From Candidatus Acidiferrum typicum (GTDB taxonomy: Bacteria > Acidobacteriota > Terriglobia > Acidiferrales > UBA7541), in the NCBI GenBank assembly GCA_025463105.1, contig JAOAPW010000254.1, forward strand, positions 1-7,841: a stretch of 7,841 nt of DNA. Direction: 5' to 3'. The position numbers were made by a program, and so were the translations under genes. Below, piece by piece: positions 6,454 to 7,841 of this stretch (position 1 is the first letter of the stretch; every line of letters begins with the position of its first letter). The notes beneath the pieces were generated by a model, which saw only the letters and a program-made list of their open reading frames with translations, was not told where the DNA came from and searched no databases.

Positions 6454-6526
6454 ACGTCTCCTTACCACATTCGATTAAGTGGGATTCCGGGCGCGGTCCT
6501 GCGCTCAGAAACAGAAGGGTGTATAG

Positions 6527-6556
6527 AGTATCCCCCCGCGCCGGAATGAGTAGCAA
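6527..6556 (-). promoter_or_regulatory. Possible promoter for the PilZ gene
   Basis: On the minus strand, TTGCTA (6556-6551) and GATACT (6532-6527), spaced 18 nt, each match the sigma-70 consensus at 4 of 6 positions. They lie in the 176-bp gap between the upstream stop at 6607 and the PilZ ATG at 6430. This is a weak match and could occur by chance. Confidence 0.25.
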
Positions 6557-6606
6557 GTGGAAACTTCCAGGATTACTATCCGAGCAATGATGAAGTATGA
6601 AGAGGC

Positions 6607-7563
6607 TTAGGACGAACCTATACGTGGGTCAGTGGAAGTAGCGACGGCCCCTTGCTTGTCGGCCCCTCGCAGAACTCCCGCCGAATCCAGATAAAACGAA
6701 CGCCGGCCGTCCTTGCCATACGCGACGGGCGTTGCGGCGAGCTCAAATTTTGCCGTCTGGTTAGCTTCTTCGTCTGGCAGATTGCCGCCGGCGGGCACGA
6801 TTGTGTAGCGGATTGTATAACCGTTCTTCTTCCCGGTGGAAAGCTCGGCATCCACCAGATCTGCGGCCTCGGGCGAAATCTCACCCTTTGGCGCCGGACC
6901 CAGCGGATCAAGCGTGTCCGGCAATTTACCGTACGTGCGCCGGTAGGTGTCAAGCGCGGTGGCAAGTTTGCGGAGTGCAGCGATGGCATCATCCTCGCGC
7001 GACTCAAGATCCGCTTGCTCCCATTGCTTCTCCATCGAAGAGATGTCCAACAGAATTAAGCCGACTGATAAAAGTTTCCAATTGCCCCCCTCACGCACCA
7101 GTCCAAAGGTGATCGACCGCGAAGGCTCGCCCGGAAGAGGAATCTCCATGGGAATGAATGCCAGGTTTTCGCGCAAGCGCGTTTCACCAAAACGCATTTC
7201 GGTTGAAATTCCCGGCGCTTCACAACGAACAACTGGGTGACCGGTTGCACTCGTCGACAGCAAGGTCCTGCCGGGATCTTCGAGCAGCACAAATCGTTTC
7301 ATGAGAGCCGTGCGCTGCGGAACCGAAAGTTTTCGATAGGCCGCGGTATTATCGGAGGTAAGAAAATTTCCGAATACCTCGTGATCCTGGCGGCAGGCGG
7401 CCGAGAGCGCGCTGGACAGTGATGTCTCGGGACTGGCGGCCATCGCCTGCTGGGTCTGCGCAGCGTTTGCCGAAAGCAATCCGGCCAGCACAAAAACTAA
7501 AATGAAGAGCATGTTTCGAGCCGCCGTGCGAACTGCCAAACATTTTACGGCCCGAGCGCTCAC
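6607..7563 (-). CDS. Secreted protein with pilin-head-like C-terminal domain
   Basis: A 318-residue protein of unknown function, started at GTG 7563. That start has GGAG 7 nt upstream (7574-7571) and overlaps the previous gene's stop as GTGA. It gives a well-formed signal peptide: basic n-region (R4, K7, R12, R16), hydrophobic core LFILVFVLAGLL (19-30) and cleavage after SANAA (31-35). Residues about 45-175 form an unassigned domain with two cysteines (C57, C114). From about 188 the pattern changes to one seen in type II secretion pseudopilin and type IV pilin globular domains: EDDAIAALRKLATALDTYRR, then YGKLPDTLDPLG, NGYTIRYTIVP, FELAATPVAYG and RRSFYLDSAGVLRG. The N-terminal methylated helix of true pilins is absent. 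A longer reading of the same frame (to 7791) would run through the upstream gene out of frame and is unlikely. An ATG at 7512 is the alternative start but would remove the basic n-region. Confidence 0.8.
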   Translation of the reverse strand: MSARAVKCLAVRTAARNMLFILVFVLAGLLSANAAQTQQAMAASPETSLSSALSAACRQDHEVFGNFLTSDNTAAYRKLSVPQRTALMKRFVLLEDPGRTLLSTSATGHPVVRCEAPGISTEMRFGETRLRENLAFIPMEIPLPGEPSRSITFGLVREGGNWKLLSVGLILLDISSMEKQWEQADLESREDDAIAALRKLATALDTYRRTYGKLPDTLDPLGPAPKGEISPEAADLVDAELSTGKKNGYTIRYTIVPAGGNLPDEEANQTAKFELAATPVAYGKDGRRSFYLDSAGVLRGADKQGAVATSTDPRIGSS

Positions 7564-7841
7564 GTTTTCGCTCCACGCAATATCGCCGCGAGATTTTGTG
7601 TGAATTTGGATCGAGGCATCACGTCCTGGCAACCTGCCGCGCGAGCGCGTTCCGCCAATTCTGTCTGCACATGAGATAGAAACGCGATCACCCGCCGCGG
7701 GTTGCCTGGCGCATTCGCCTGGATGCCTGGCTCGAGGCCGAGCCCGCACCCGACTCCGGCAAGCGAAGCCGGCTCCGCAGTCCTGTTGCAAAGCTGCTCG
7801 ACGGCGTCGAGCGCTCCTTGCCGGGCGTTCAAATCCACAAT
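7560..7841 (-). CDS. Receiver-like domain protein, 5' end outside window
   Basis: Only the last 93 codons are present; the frame is open at the window edge. The part seen looks like the second half of a response-regulator receiver domain. IVDLNAR at the edge corresponds to strand 3 with its acidic residue, RVIAFLSHV to strand 4 with the conserved Ser/Thr position, then ELAERARAAGCQDVMPRSKFTQNLAAIL to the last helices and the strand carrying the conserved lysine (RSKF in place of KPF). No output domain follows. Between strands 3 and 4 there are about 48 residues where CheY-like domains have about 25; the excess is rich in G, P and A. It may be a diverged or pseudo-receiver. The stop TGA (7562-7560) overlaps the GTG of the next gene, implying translational coupling with the secreted protein downstream. 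Confidence 0.65.
   Translation of the reverse strand: MVDLNARQGALDAVEQLCNRTAEPASLAGVGCGLGLEPGIQANAPGNPRRVIAFLSHVQTELAERARAAGCQDVMPRSKFTQNLAAILRGAKT

Noticed and set aside
6607..7563. True type II secretion pseudopilin (GspG)
   Set aside because: No prepilin peptidase site or hydrophobic helix with Glu at position 5; only the C-terminal head pattern is shared.
7564..7791. Upstream extension of the secreted pilin-like protein to 394 residues
   Set aside because: It overlaps the receiver-like gene in another frame and is Arg-rich shadow composition. The GTG at 7563 gives a ribosome-binding site and a proper signal peptide.

Overview
All recognisable genes in this 7.8 kb window lie on the minus strand, so the window reads biologically from base 7841 down to base 1. 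Base composition is moderately GC-rich. The gene content (futalosine-type menaquinone gene, asparaginyl-tRNA synthetase, arginase, a PilZ protein, a secreted protein with a pilin-like C-terminal domain, and small palindromic intergenic elements) is what I would expect of a soil-type Acidobacteriota genome. That assignment is inference from gene style, not a database match.

Layout in transcription order: (1) 7841-7560, the C-terminal part of a receiver-like (response-regulator) protein cut by the window edge. (2) 7563-6607, a secreted protein with a pilin-head-like C-terminal domain; its GTG start overlaps the previous stop (GTGA), so the two are probably translationally coupled. (3) 6430-5882, a PilZ-domain protein preceded by a possible promoter and a 16-codon leader ORF with the best Shine-Dalgarno nearby. 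(4) 5784-4654, a secreted HExxH protein of no family I recognise, followed by a terminator-like hairpin. (5) 4653-4263, about 390 bp without a convincing gene: a palindromic element (4519-4621) and then a stretch rich in complementary segments just ahead of the next gene. (6) 4262-3399, a MqnD-like menaquinone biosynthesis protein. (7) 3277-2420, a sugar-phosphate isomerase/endonuclease IV-fold TIM barrel with a good sigma-70-type promoter of its own. (8) 2419-2275, a composite palindromic element that includes a terminator-like hairpin. (9) 2244-943 asnS and 896-1 arginase (3' end missing), 46 bp apart and probably co-transcribed.

The housekeeping half (arginase, asnS, isomerase, mqnD) shows no shared pathway beyond general amino-acid and quinone metabolism. 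The other half (receiver-like, pilin-like secreted, PilZ, secreted HExxH) has an envelope and signalling flavour. I do not see a defence system, CRISPR array, transposase, rRNA or tRNA. The most unusual items are the leader-like structured region upstream of the mqnD-like gene, the secreted HExxH protein, the pilin-like domain on an ordinary signal peptide, and the two composite palindromes.
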